Shown here one piece after another: positions 32,445-41,510 of a stretch of DNA of 64,000 nucleotides. The position numbers and the translations under genes are program-made. Every line of letters begins with the position of its first letter. Position 1 is the stretch's first letter. Source of the DNA: Brachynemurus nebulosus (lineage: Eukaryota > Arthropoda > Insecta > Neuroptera > Myrmeleontidae); assembly GCA_035578155.1 (NCBI GenBank), contig JAPWDM010000001.1, positions 81,139,561-81,203,560 on the forward strand, read 5' to 3'. The notes under the pieces were generated by a model. It was not told where the DNA came from. It saw only the letters and a list, made by a program, of their open reading frames with translations, and ran no database searches.

Positions 32445-33902
32445 TCAATTATGATATATGGTCTTATCTGTAATAATCGACCGATCCCAGTAAAGTCTAC
32501 AGGAGTCATTCTCCGCTACTACTTTTGGTGTGAGTTTGTAGTAAGGGCTTTTATCGGTTATAAGGTGGTGCTTAACCGCTAGTTTCTGGTATATAATTTT
32601 GCCAACCTGGTCGTGACGGTGTTTGTATTCGGACTGAGCGAGCTGAGTACAGGAAGCTGTGATATGTTGCGTCGTTTCGGGTTTGGAATGGAATCTCCGG
32701 CATGAGCCAGATGTTATTGACGAGTCACGAAGTATGTATTTTGGGTAATTCTTTGTTTGAATTACTTGACCTTGTATAGCTAGCATGAATCCTTCAGTCT
32801 CCGGGAAAAGACTTCCTTGACTCAACCAGGCGTGCGACGCTGCTTTGTCAACGTTACTCTGATTAAGATGGTGTGGATGTCTCCCATGTAAAGGCTTCCG
32901 GATCCATTGCTGAATTTTGTCCTCCTTCGTGACCAAAGGGCAAAAACTATCTGGCATTTCTGTGTGTGAGAGGTTTAATGGCGTGTATGCCTTGTCGGCT
33001 TGGATTATTGCATTGTGTAGGTGTGATGTGTGTGTTTTGATGTAAAAGTATTCTCGCAAGTTATGAACCTGTTTATTATGCGTATTCCTTATGTCTATAA
33101 GACCTCGACCCCCCTCGGCTCTTGGCAGCGTCAATCGTTCTATCGCTGCTTTGGGATGATGAATTCGATATTTGGTCATAAGGACGCGGGTCTTGATCTC
33201 GATGTTTGTCAAGTCCGTAGGCGTCCATTTGATCACCCCAAATGAGTACGTTAGCACCGGAACTGCGTAGGTGTTAATTGCTTTTATGGTTTTTTTTCCA
33301 TCAAGGTGGGTGTTCAGTAATCTCCGTACACGCGTTAAGTATTGCTGCATCAGGTGTTGTTTTACAGCGCTGTGGTCTATACGTTCATCCTGATTGAATC
33401 CGAGATACCGGTACGACTCTCCCTCGGCCATGGGCTGCATAACAGACTCTGGTTCGAGTTCGAATGCGACCGCATCTCGTTTTCCCCCAGAACGACATTG
33501 TGTTCGACATTTATCGATTCCGAACTCCATACAGAGGTCTCGCGAAACTTCCCTAGAAAGTCCCAGCAGCTGCTGTAATTGATGTTTAGTAGCTGCATAG
33601 ATCTTTATATCATCCATGTACATAAGATGTGAAATGGTATGACGCGAATTCGTTTGCGTACCCACATTGTAACCGTATTTGGTTTCATTTAACAGGCGAG
33701 AAAGTGGATTCATTGCGAGACAAAACCATAATGGACTCAATGAGTCGCCCTGGAATATGCTGCGTCTTCCTTGGATAAGATCGCTTGTTGTTTTTTCATT
33801 ACCAATACTCAAATGTAAGGTCGTTCGCCAGTCGGACATGATCGTTACAAGGAAGTTCACGATACTTGGGTGTATTTTGTACAGCTCCAGTACTCTCCGC
33901 AA
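32445..33902 (-). CDS. R4/Dong-like RT, zinc finger and start of endonuclease
   Basis: 485 open codons. The RT part has FQGDSLSPLWFCLAMNPLS and the catalytic YMDD (LMYMDDIKIYA). Thumb motifs (YRYLGFNQDE, LTYSFGVIKWT) and ERLTLPRAEGGRGL follow. The zinc finger keeps CRR, H and C (CRRFHSKPET..HITASC), but its second Cys is Phe; copy 2 has CRRCHFKPET. Next come EYKHRHDQVGKIIYQ and the endonuclease lead-in PKVVAENDSCRLYWDRSI. The element cuts its target with this PD-D-type nuclease. Confidence 0.93.
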   Translation of the reverse strand: MRRVLELYKIHPSIVNFLVTIMSDWRTTLHLSIGNEKTTSDLIQGRRSIFQGDSLSPLWFCLAMNPLSRLLNETKYGYNVGTQTNSRHTISHLMYMDDIKIYAATKHQLQQLLGLSREVSRDLCMEFGIDKCRTQCRSGGKRDAVAFELEPESVMQPMAEGESYRYLGFNQDERIDHSAVKQHLMQQYLTRVRRLLNTHLDGKKTIKAINTYAVPVLTYSFGVIKWTPTDLTNIEIKTRVLMTKYRIHHPKAAIERLTLPRAEGGRGLIDIRNTHNKQVHNLREYFYIKTHTSHLHNAIIQADKAYTPLNLSHTEMPDSFCPLVTKEDKIQQWIRKPLHGRHPHHLNQSNVDKAASHAWLSQGSLFPETEGFMLAIQGQVIQTKNYPKYILRDSSITSGSCRRFHSKPETTQHITASCTQLAQSEYKHRHDQVGKIIYQKLAVKHHLITDKSPYYKLTPKVVAENDSCRLYWDRSIITDKTIYHN

Positions 33903-34650
33903 CCAGGAGTGCGGAACCGAACCAAATGCCTTTTTGTAATCAATAAACGCTGTGTACAGGTTACGTTGTCTCCCTTTCGCTTGTTCCAGTACTACGGAGT
34001 CAATCAGAAGCTGCTCTTTGCAACCTTGTGACCTCTTTCGACATCTCTTTTGTTATTCTGTCAGTATGGTGTTAATCTGACAATGCTCATCGATCTTTTC
34101 TGCCAGACAGGACGTCAAAATCTTATACACTGTAGGCAGGCAGGTGATAGGCCTGTAATTAGCAGGATTTCTTGTATCACTGTTTTTTGATTTCATATAG
34201 GTATGTGATACCCTGCGTCAGGAATTTCGGTGTCAGGTTTGGTGTTCTTATAAATAGTGTTAATTGTTCAGCGAGATACTTGTGTGTTGATGTAAAGTGT
34301 TTGAGCCAGTAGTTTTGTATGTTATCGATGCCGGGTGCCTTCCAGTTATGCGATTTCTGTAAAGCTCTGGAGACGTCCTCTGTAGTAATGTCCGTATAGA
34401 GCATCTCCGGAAGATGTTCGTTATTCCTTTACTATGTATTGATCCAGCTGGCTTTGTCATTATGGTCAATGGTGTTGGACCATATATTCGTCCAGAAACT
34501 ATGGAGTGCGTTCTTCTCCGGTAAACCATTACTGTCAGTTACCGTGTTCGTTAGAGACGGATAAAACCGTCTATCGTTTCTGCTGAACGCTTGGTTTTGT
34601 CGTCTGCGTTCAGTACTGGTCTTATACCTTCGTAAGCGCTTCGCTAGTGC
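33903..34650 (-). pseudogene. R4/Dong-like RT amino part
   Basis: Minus-strand segments in two frames: LPEMLYTDITTEDV, HNWKAPGIDNIQNYWLKHF, then NYRPITCLPTVYKILT, SQGCKEQLLID and AFIDYKKAF followed by GSVPHSW. In the last motif the second, conserved Asp of AFDSV is Gly. There are adjacent TAG/TAA stops near 34420, a TAA within the RT near 34050, and a frame change between 34177 and 33903. This links the amino-terminal frame to the RT core. Confidence 0.87.
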
Positions 34651-34785
34651 TGTTAATTTTTGGTGAAGCGTATCTCTGATCTCTATAAACGTTTTATTGG
34701 GTTCCTCGTATTGTGTATGTACTGCGTGTTTGTATAATATGTCGTGTATGTGTTTGTTGAGCCGCTTAGATCTACTACCCTGTTG

Positions 34786-35769
34786 CTATTGGGTGATCCT
34801 GCCGAGGTTGCATCGGATGTTATTGATGCGTTTATTCAATCGTGTTTCCCAGGCAGGAGTTTTGTGTTCCTTCGAGTTGTGCGCTACAGGTGGTGTTACG
34901 TCGGAACCGTTACAACGTATAGCGGCAACGACTCCACAGTAGATAGCCGTGTGTAACTCGATAAAATTGTCACATGTTTCCAAGTGTTTAGACAGTATTG
35001 TATTGCCTAATATCTCAACGATCTCAGCCAATCTACGCGAGGTATGTTGTTTAGGCAACAAGTACCTATGTGTGGGGTCGTTCCCTTCAAATTCAGCAAG
35101 CGCTGTGTTAAATTCCAGTTCGATCTTTTGCAGTAGGGTGTCGTTTACTGCTGTCTCATGGAGGTTAGGCTCATTATCGACAAGTTGTTGAGTGTCGTTT
35201 TGTATGGGGCTTCCCATTTCTGGTGGGCCGTCGTCGGCCTGACTTTCTTCATTTTGAGCAAACTGATGTGCGACTTGTGTTTTAATAGTGTTTATGAGGG
35301 AGGAAGGGATGAGGTTATTGGTAAAAATGACACGTTTTTGGTCTGCCAGTCTCTGTTCAGTAACGCGACTTAAGTGAGGGTAGGTGCGCTTGAACTCTTG
35401 ATGTAATTTTGTACGGTAACAGGTTTTGTCCGTTTCAAGTTTAGTGACTTGGAAGTATGTGCGTACGATGAATTCATTCAGTTCATCTGTCCATTGCATA
35501 CGCACACGCTTCTTACCAGCTTTAGTGGTCCCCAGAGGATGCTCCGAGGAAACACTTAAAGTCGGTTGAGCCAATGGTGTTGGGGGCTCTGTAAGTAGGG
35601 CAGTAGTATTTTGGCTGAAGGTGTTGTTACAGCTGACAGGTGGCTGCCTAGAACCCAGCCTGTCGTCACCGCGATTCAAACTGTCACATTCAGTGGTAAC
35701 CCTGATGCGCCCGGTCGCTCCACCGGCAGCGGCATTTTTCCGAGGCTTTTTATTTTGTTTATTCATCAT
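34786..35769 (-). CDS. R4/Dong-like N-terminal domain with Myb-like segment
   Basis: Open from upstream of 35853 (no ATG) with the first ATG at 35769; ends at TAG 34786-34788. The first 100 residues are basic and Ser/Thr-rich (MMNKQNKKPRK). A Myb/SANT-like segment follows (MQWTDELNEFIVRTYFQVTK..YPHLSRVTEQRLADQ), as in the DNA-binding amino regions of R2/R4-type elements. After the stop, the same frame continues in sense to about 34400 (SLTNTVTDSNG, FWTNIWSN), so the stop is a lesion. Confidence 0.82.
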   Translation of the reverse strand: MMNKQNKKPRKNAAAGGATGRIRVTTECDSLNRGDDRLGSRQPPVSCNNTFSQNTTALLTEPPTPLAQPTLSVSSEHPLGTTKAGKKRVRMQWTDELNEFIVRTYFQVTKLETDKTCYRTKLHQEFKRTYPHLSRVTEQRLADQKRVIFTNNLIPSSLINTIKTQVAHQFAQNEESQADDGPPEMGSPIQNDTQQLVDNEPNLHETAVNDTLLQKIELEFNTALAEFEGNDPTHRYLLPKQHTSRRLAEIVEILGNTILSKHLETCDNFIELHTAIYCGVVAAIRCNGSDVTPPVAHNSKEHKTPAWETRLNKRINNIRCNLGRITQ

Positions 35770-35859
35770 CCGAATGGGTTGTCCTTTTAGTCGCCTTTTA
35801 CGACAAGCAGGACTTACTGTGAGAAAATTCTGCAAAGTGAAGCCCCCACCCACAGGGAG

Positions 35860-35948
<89 letters not shown>
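35860..35948 (+). repeat. (TTA)n microsatellite at the 5' end of the R4/Dong element
   Basis: About 26 TTA units, then TTAGTATTATTATAA. Together with the (ATT)n at 31497-31537 it forms the TAA-type tract that flanks the element on both sides. Confidence 0.92.
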
Positions 35949-36309
35949 AATTTAAAAAAAAAGTAAAATAAGACGTTGAATTGTGATTGGCACTATAGTG
36001 TGGACTGTGTGGATCATATCTGACCTGTTTTCTGTAGGTGTATTGTGATAGTAAAAGTAAAGTCTCCTCACAGTATTGTCGTTTTTTCCGTCACTCAATT
36101 CGGCCTTTGCTCAAGTAAAATTACACATTTATGCAAAAATATACATTTTATTGATATACATATACATTAGCTCGGTTTCTCTACTATAAATTTTTAATTT
36201 CTTCTAAAATAAATGTATGAAGTAACAGACACAAATCTTACGGGTTTTAGACTATTTATTAAAGTAAAAAAATTGTGCCTTAGGGTAAGCAGATGTATCA
36301 AAAATTGGC

Positions 36310-39300
36310 ATGTAGATGAGAAATTGGCATGTAGATGAGAAACTTTTAATGGCAGATAATCAGTACATTCGTTTTAATATAGACTCAGATACAATAGTTG
36401 AAAGAATACTTAGAGATTCAAAGAAGAAGAACTGGAACAGGAACGAACTCCAAGGACATCTAAATGGTTCTCCGTCTGAGGTTAGAAACACATGTGACTT
36501 ACAAGTAAAGGTCCCGAGGCCGGACCTATCGATTTCGATGAAACTTAAATATATTGTAGAACACTAAAAACTAAGGGACACGTATTTTTTTTTATCTGCG
36601 GAAAAACGGTTTGAAGGGGTGAAATCGCCCTCCAAAAATTGGGGTAAAAATTTAATTTTTCAAATATCTCGAAAACAGTAAGAGATAGAGCAAAAGTTTA
36701 AATTGGCAATATTCCTCTTTTTTAAAGAGCTATCTATTGATATGCAATTTGTTCATATTACATCAACAGGGGTGGTTAGGGGTTAAATTTGGGGGTTAAT
36801 TTTGCAAAAAGGGGGTGAAAAATAAACAATATGAAAATTTTGTTTACAGATTTGAAATCTACGTCAAAAAATCTAATTGACCTGTTTTTGCTCAATGCCC
36901 TAATATTAAGTCTAGGGGTAGTTAACTAGAGGGTGACTATATCGAATAGTCGTACAATTTGGGTATTTCAAGAAGTTCTTCTTCATGGAAAATAGCTTAA
37001 GACAATTAGAGTAACGTAGAAATGAAATTCTCGAATTCAAAATTGAGTTTGACCAACATTGGAGAGGGGGTGAGTCACCCTTTTAAATTACATACTAGTT
37101 TATATACACTAATTTTTGCTATTAACACACTGATTGTGGGTAAAATAATGTCACAATAAGTGGTTCTGAAGTTGGACTGTCATATGTAAGGTCTTTATTA
37201 GGTTTGTTTTTTAATGGATATTATAGTTTTCCTTATCGAAAATTATCGATACCGAAAATTACATAACCTAACCTAAAATAACGAAACCTAATAAAAACCT
37301 TACATACGATAGTCTAACTTCAGAACCATCTATTGTGACATTATTACCCCCTGTGAGTGTGTTAATTGCAAAAACTAGTGTATGTAAATAAGTATGTAAT
37401 TTAAGAGGGTGACTCACCCCCTCTCCAATGTTGCTCAAACTCAATTTTGAATTCGAGAATTTCATTTCTACGTTATTCTAATTGTCTTAAGCTATTTTCC
37501 ATGAAGAAGAATTTCTTGAAATACCCAAATAGTACGATTATTCGACATAGTCACCCTCTAGTTAACTACCCCTAGACTTAATATTAGGATATTGAGCAAA
37601 AACAGGTCAATTAGATTTTTTGACGTAGATTTCAAATCTGTAAACAAAATTTTTATATTGTTTATTTTTTACCCCCTTTTTGCAAAATTAACCCCCAAAT
37701 TTTAACCCCCAACCACCCCTGTTGATGTAATTTGAACAAATTGCATATCAATAGATAGCTCTTTAAAGAAGAGTAATATCGCCAATTTAAACTTTTGCTC
37801 TATCTCTTACTGTTTTTGAGATATTTGAAAAATTAAATTTTTACCCCAATTTTTGGAGGGCGATTTCACCCCTTCAAACTGTTTTTCCGCAGATAAAAAA
37901 AAATACGTGTCCCTTAGTTTTTAGTGTTCTACAATATATTTAAGTTTCATCGAAATCGATAGGTCCGGCCTCGGGACCTTTACTTGTTAGAGACAGCATC
38001 AGACTCTTTACATGAGGCGCTGAGTCATACCGAAACAACAGTCCGCTGCTATTAAGGAAAGATAAACATCATTGTATATGGTGGAGCAATGAACTTGCTA
38101 AGCAAAGACAAGTGATTTGAAAACTGTTATGAATATAAATGAATATAAATGCAAACTCATGGAATACAACAAGACTGTCAGGAGAGCAAAACGAAATTTG
38201 TGGAAGAAGTTCTCTGACGATGTTAAAACAATATCGAAAGGAGCTAGACTTAACAAAATTCTTAAGAACGACATACCAAATATGGTAGGCATCGTAAGGA
38301 CTAATTTTGGAAACTAAACTAGAACTACAAAGAAGTAACTGAAACATTGGTGAAAACGCATTTCCCCAATTCAGAATTAGTGAATGTTGACAACGATACA
38401 CACCATATTGGACCTCTATAAAGATTGAGAAGGGAACATTGGAATATACTAAAAGATAATTATACAATATACCAACCATAATCATATAAATTAACAGAAC
38501 TTGATGGCATATTATCACGCATGCTGCAAAGTACCTCAAACATATTGCTCCAATCCTGTGCACTATCTCTAAAGCCAGTTTTGCTTTTGGACCAATATCA
38601 AGCTAAGGTGAAAGAAAGGCTAAGGTGATTAAATCTGAGTTCGGCGAAAGTTGTTAAGATCAAGTAAAAAGCTTTAGACCCATTAGTCTATCATTTTTCA
38701 TACTGAAATTAACGGAAAAGATCATTAACAGGTGTATTAGGGATACCATATTGAATATAAGAACATTACATCGAAATCAATTTACCTATTAACTAGGAAA
38801 ACAGAGTTGGCTCTACACTATCTAACTTGGAAAAAAGAAACAACAATGGAAAACAAAGAAATAGCTCTAGCAGCTTTCCTTTGAGAGAGCTGTCGATAAA
38901 CTTCATATATATTAATTATCAACGCAATACTAGAACGGTGAATTAATCCAGTAATCTGCAGTTGGATAAATGCACTTCTTGCGGATAGGGTCATCCAACC
39001 TAATTTGCATGAAGAAACAATTGAGGCGAAGTCTACAAGAATCTATCCATAAGGGGAAATATTTTCCCCTCTACTGTGGAATGTAGTTGCTGGTGATTTC
39101 ATTACTTCATTCAAATTAAATGAACAAGGTATCTATACTTAAGGATATGCTGATGACAGTGTCCTTGTTAGGGGTATGGATCTTATGCTACAGCCCTTCC
39201 AGGCCCAGTAAGGTTGCTAACTGGTGTACGGACAAGACCTTCTATTTCCAAAAGGTTGGACTCGCTAGAGTTAAAATGTCAACACTGTTGTGGTACTCTG
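36310..39300 (+). pseudogene. Decayed R1/LOA-like non-LTR retrotransposon
   Basis: Heavily broken plus-strand coding split by the hairpin element at 36502-37986. Before it: FNIDSDTIVERILRDSKKKN and ELQGHLNG, the endonuclease-to-RT linker. After it: WWSNELAKQR, YKCKLMEYNKTVRRAKRNLW and ARLNKILKND (38117-38317), FRPISLSFFILKLTEKIINR, TALHYLTWKKE-like and EIALAAF segments, then GYADDSVLVRG with the catalytic Asp pair near 39145. These motifs in order fit the R1/LOA/jockey group. Many stops and frameshifts show it is old. Confidence 0.72.
36499..37989. mobile_element. Long hairpin (foldback) element
   Basis: Arms 36502-37205 and 37284-37986 (about 700 bp each) are reverse complements at roughly 95 percent by eye, with a 78-bp spacer. 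The outer ends are CAAGTAAAGGTCCCGAGGCC and its complement, flanked on both sides by TTA (36499-36501 and 37987-37989). A 3-bp TTA duplication is typical of PIF/Harbinger but also of other groups. There is no coding sequence of its own. It splits the R1/LOA-like relic. A diverged single arm is at 52520. Confidence 0.88.
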
Positions 39301-39699
39301 GTTCTTTCCTCGAACACTTTTGGGAGCACTCAACGTTCCAACGTAAGTTTTTGAAATAAAAGATAGTATTTTTTCCAAAAACAACAATTTAGTTAACAAA
39401 TTAAATGTGAGATTGACAATATTTGTTAACAAGAGTATTCCTTCTTCTTCTTCTTGTTTCACCAATTCCACTTGGCTGGTCACAACGTCCACTAGTTAAC
39501 CACTCCGGTTTGTAACTAACTGATCCGCCTCTCTATTGCCTCTGATTTCCACTACTGGCTCCAACACTTGATCTTCACGTAACACTCGACTTACCACTGA
39601 TCCGCAACTGATTGCTACGGACTGGGTGAGCTGGCTTTTATACCGATTGTGTACTGACGTCCTGTTGTTGTGATGTAGTTGTTTTCTTTATCGAAGAAC
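39301..39699. other. No gene; moderately GC-rich stretch
   Basis: Has a short CTT-repeat (39441-39455) and a run of sequence without coding features leading to the heat-shock-like motif. It may be part of an unrecognised element. Confidence 0.35.
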
Positions 39700-39723
39700 T
39701 TCTCGATGGTTCTGGAATGTTCC
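39700..39723 (+). promoter_or_regulatory. Heat-shock-element-like motif
   Basis: TTCTCGATGGTTCTGGAATG and then TTCC give alternating TTC and GAA units every 5 bp: TTC 39700, GAT (one mismatch) 39705, TTC 39710, GAA 39715, TTC 39720. Three consecutive units are perfect, enough for heat shock factor binding in principle. No heat-shock gene is adjacent, so it may be a transposon promoter or chance. Confidence 0.4.
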
Positions 39724-40560
39724 ACCATTACACACGGAGAGAAATGTTCTCAGATATTATTGATAATGCGCTATAAGTTATGTATAATTCAAGCATAAAA
39801 TCCAGCTAACAGTAACTATTCATAATTTTGTGATCACTTTTCATAATTTATGAATAAGCAAATTCTCATACGTAAAGATTAATAATCATCTCTATTAACT
39901 AATTTTTAAAATTTGTTATACTCAATATTCACAACTTCTGATTAAATTTACATAAAAACTATGATTAAAAAATTGCCTTATTCATTACTTAAACATAATA
40001 TTCATAAAAACTTTATATAACTAAAAATATTCATTAAATTCAAATGAAAATTATGATTAAATAACTGAATCTTTTCACTGTTTATACCTAATATTCATAG
40101 ACATGTATTATATTTATGTATAATTTATACGTTCATTATTATTAATTTTTGAGTTAAAATCACAAAAAATATCGAAAAAGGCGCATAGTTTTTCTGAACA
40201 ATAATCAGAATAGTTGATTAAATGTTGATTTATAATCACGATTTAGGAATCACATTTTTCTTTACTTGTGATATATATGAATGATCTTATTTTTTGAATA
40301 AATAAATAAAAATAAAAAAAAGGATTCAAAAAAATTTTTATTTTAACCGATTTTTTAAGATATACAAAATCAAAATACATTTTTTTATATATTTAGTAAT
40401 CAAGTAATAATGGAAAAAAAGTCAGTCATTTTTTTGCTAGAACACAAAAACAATGGAAGAATTCAATTCATAAAATATATTTCGAATTAAAATTAAATAT
40501 CCATATTCATATTATCTAGCGTGATTTAAATTACATATGTGAATATTTTATATCATTCTT
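39724..40560. other. AT-rich, TATTCAT-rich stretch without gene
   Basis: Many ATTCATAA and TATTCAT motifs in both orientations between 39770 and 40270 suggest an AT-rich simple or MITE-derived sequence. No boundaries were found. Confidence 0.35.
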
Positions 40561-40561
40561 T

Positions 40562-40768
40562 TTATGAAGCATTTTCTTTGAGTTGAGGAAAATGCAGTTC
40601 AAATGGTTTTTGATGCTTTAATTGGCAAAAATTAAAACAAACAAAATTGCTTGCTTTTTCACCGTCAACATAAACAAAGAAAAGATTATCAAATTTAAGA
40701 AACTTATACTCATTTAATATCAAAAATACCCCTGTCGCAGCATCCTGCATAACATAGCGAATTTCCAT
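40562..40768 (-). CDS. Small hypothetical protein whose 5' end lies in an inverted repeat
   Basis: 68 codons starting MEIRYVMQDAATGVFLILNE and ending LHFPQLKENAS, with mixed, protein-like composition (aromatic residues spaced through, KFDNLFFVYVDGEK). The family is not recognised. The first ~14 codons and about 100 bp upstream are duplicated in inverse orientation at 40899-41040, so a second start codon faces away. It may be a fragment of a longer coding sequence captured in the repeat. Confidence 0.35.
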   Translation of the reverse strand: MEIRYVMQDAATGVFLILNEYKFLKFDNLFFVYVDGEKASNFVCFNFCQLKHQKPFELHFPQLKENAS

Positions 40769-41040
40769 TTACAAAAGTACGTTTTTCTCGGAAACTAGTT
40801 GATATAGAGTAACTGTAAATAAAAAGACCTTCTTTATGTGATTTTTCCGCCTAATTCCGCCAAATTTTTTACACGAAAAATTTCATTTCACGAAAACAAT
40901 TTGGCGGAATGAGGCGGAAAAATCACATAAAGAAGGTCTTTTTTATTTACAATTACTCTAAATCAACTAGTTTCCGAGAAAAACGTACTTTTGTAAATGG
41001 AAATTCGCTATGTTATGCAGGATGCTGCGACAGGGGTATT
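40725..41040. repeat. 316-bp near-perfect inverted duplication
   Basis: Arms about 40725-40867 and 40899-41040 (about 142 bp) are almost identical reverse complements, from AATACCCCTGTCGCAGCATC to CGCC(T)..ATTCCGCCAAATT, around a ~31-bp loop. No target duplication was seen. A third, diverged direct copy of part of the arm (CTCAAAAACTAGCTAACCTA, then TTTTATGTGATTTTTTCCG) is at 41142-41205. Confidence 0.9.
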
Positions 41041-41420
41041 CCATTTTTTGAAGTGGTGCCTCCTCCTTGAGGTCGCTCAAAAAAATCGGATGGTGGGTCC
41101 AGAACTGTCCAAATCCTGCTACTGACTTTTTTTTCTTATTTTCTCAAAAACTAGCTAACCTAGAATAATAGTTCAAAAACCTTTTTTATGTGATTTTTTC
41201 CGTCTTTGCAATGGTGTAAAAAAATGTGGCAAAAACTTTTAAATTATAGCAAATTTTGGCACAAAACTAATTTTTTGCAAGAACGAAAACCATGTTCCTG
41301 GCATCCGACGTGTTTGGCTGAAGAACTCATCCAAGATTTTTGGATTTCCAACGTTGTCACCAAATTTTGTAAAGTCAGCAGTTTTTCCTGAAGAGTTATC
41401 GTGCTGATACATATATACAT

Positions 41421-41428
<8 letters not shown>

Positions 41429-41508
<80 letters not shown>
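41429..41508. repeat. (AT)n microsatellite
   Basis: About 39 AT units after an (ACATAC)-rich lead-in. Confidence 0.95.

Positions 41509-41510
<2 letters not shown>

Larger units (their letters stand above)
31538..35859 (-). mobile_element. R4/Dong-like non-LTR retrotransposon, near full length
   Basis: A 4.3-kb minus-strand element with a Myb-like N-terminal region, RT, CCHC zinc finger and restriction-like endonuclease, the order of the R2/R4 group. The 3' end (…GTTGGCGTAAAAGTCTA) is followed by (TAA)n, and the 5' end starts next to (TAA)n as well, so it sits in a TAA microsatellite. Dong of Bombyx and R4-group elements are known for sequence-specific insertion, with TAA-repeat preference reported for Dong as I recall. 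Two 5'-truncated copies are at 56.3 and 59.8 kb. Several stops and frameshifts make this copy inactive. Confidence 0.92.

Noticed and set aside
31497..35948. CRISPR-like or satellite array suggested by many short repeats
   Set aside because: The repeats are uninterrupted trinucleotide microsatellites without unique spacers, in eukaryotic retroelements.
35621..35950. Plus-strand frame ending in a long poly-Leu run
   Set aside because: The Leu run is the translated (TTA)n microsatellite, and the rest is antisense to the R4/Dong N-terminal domain.
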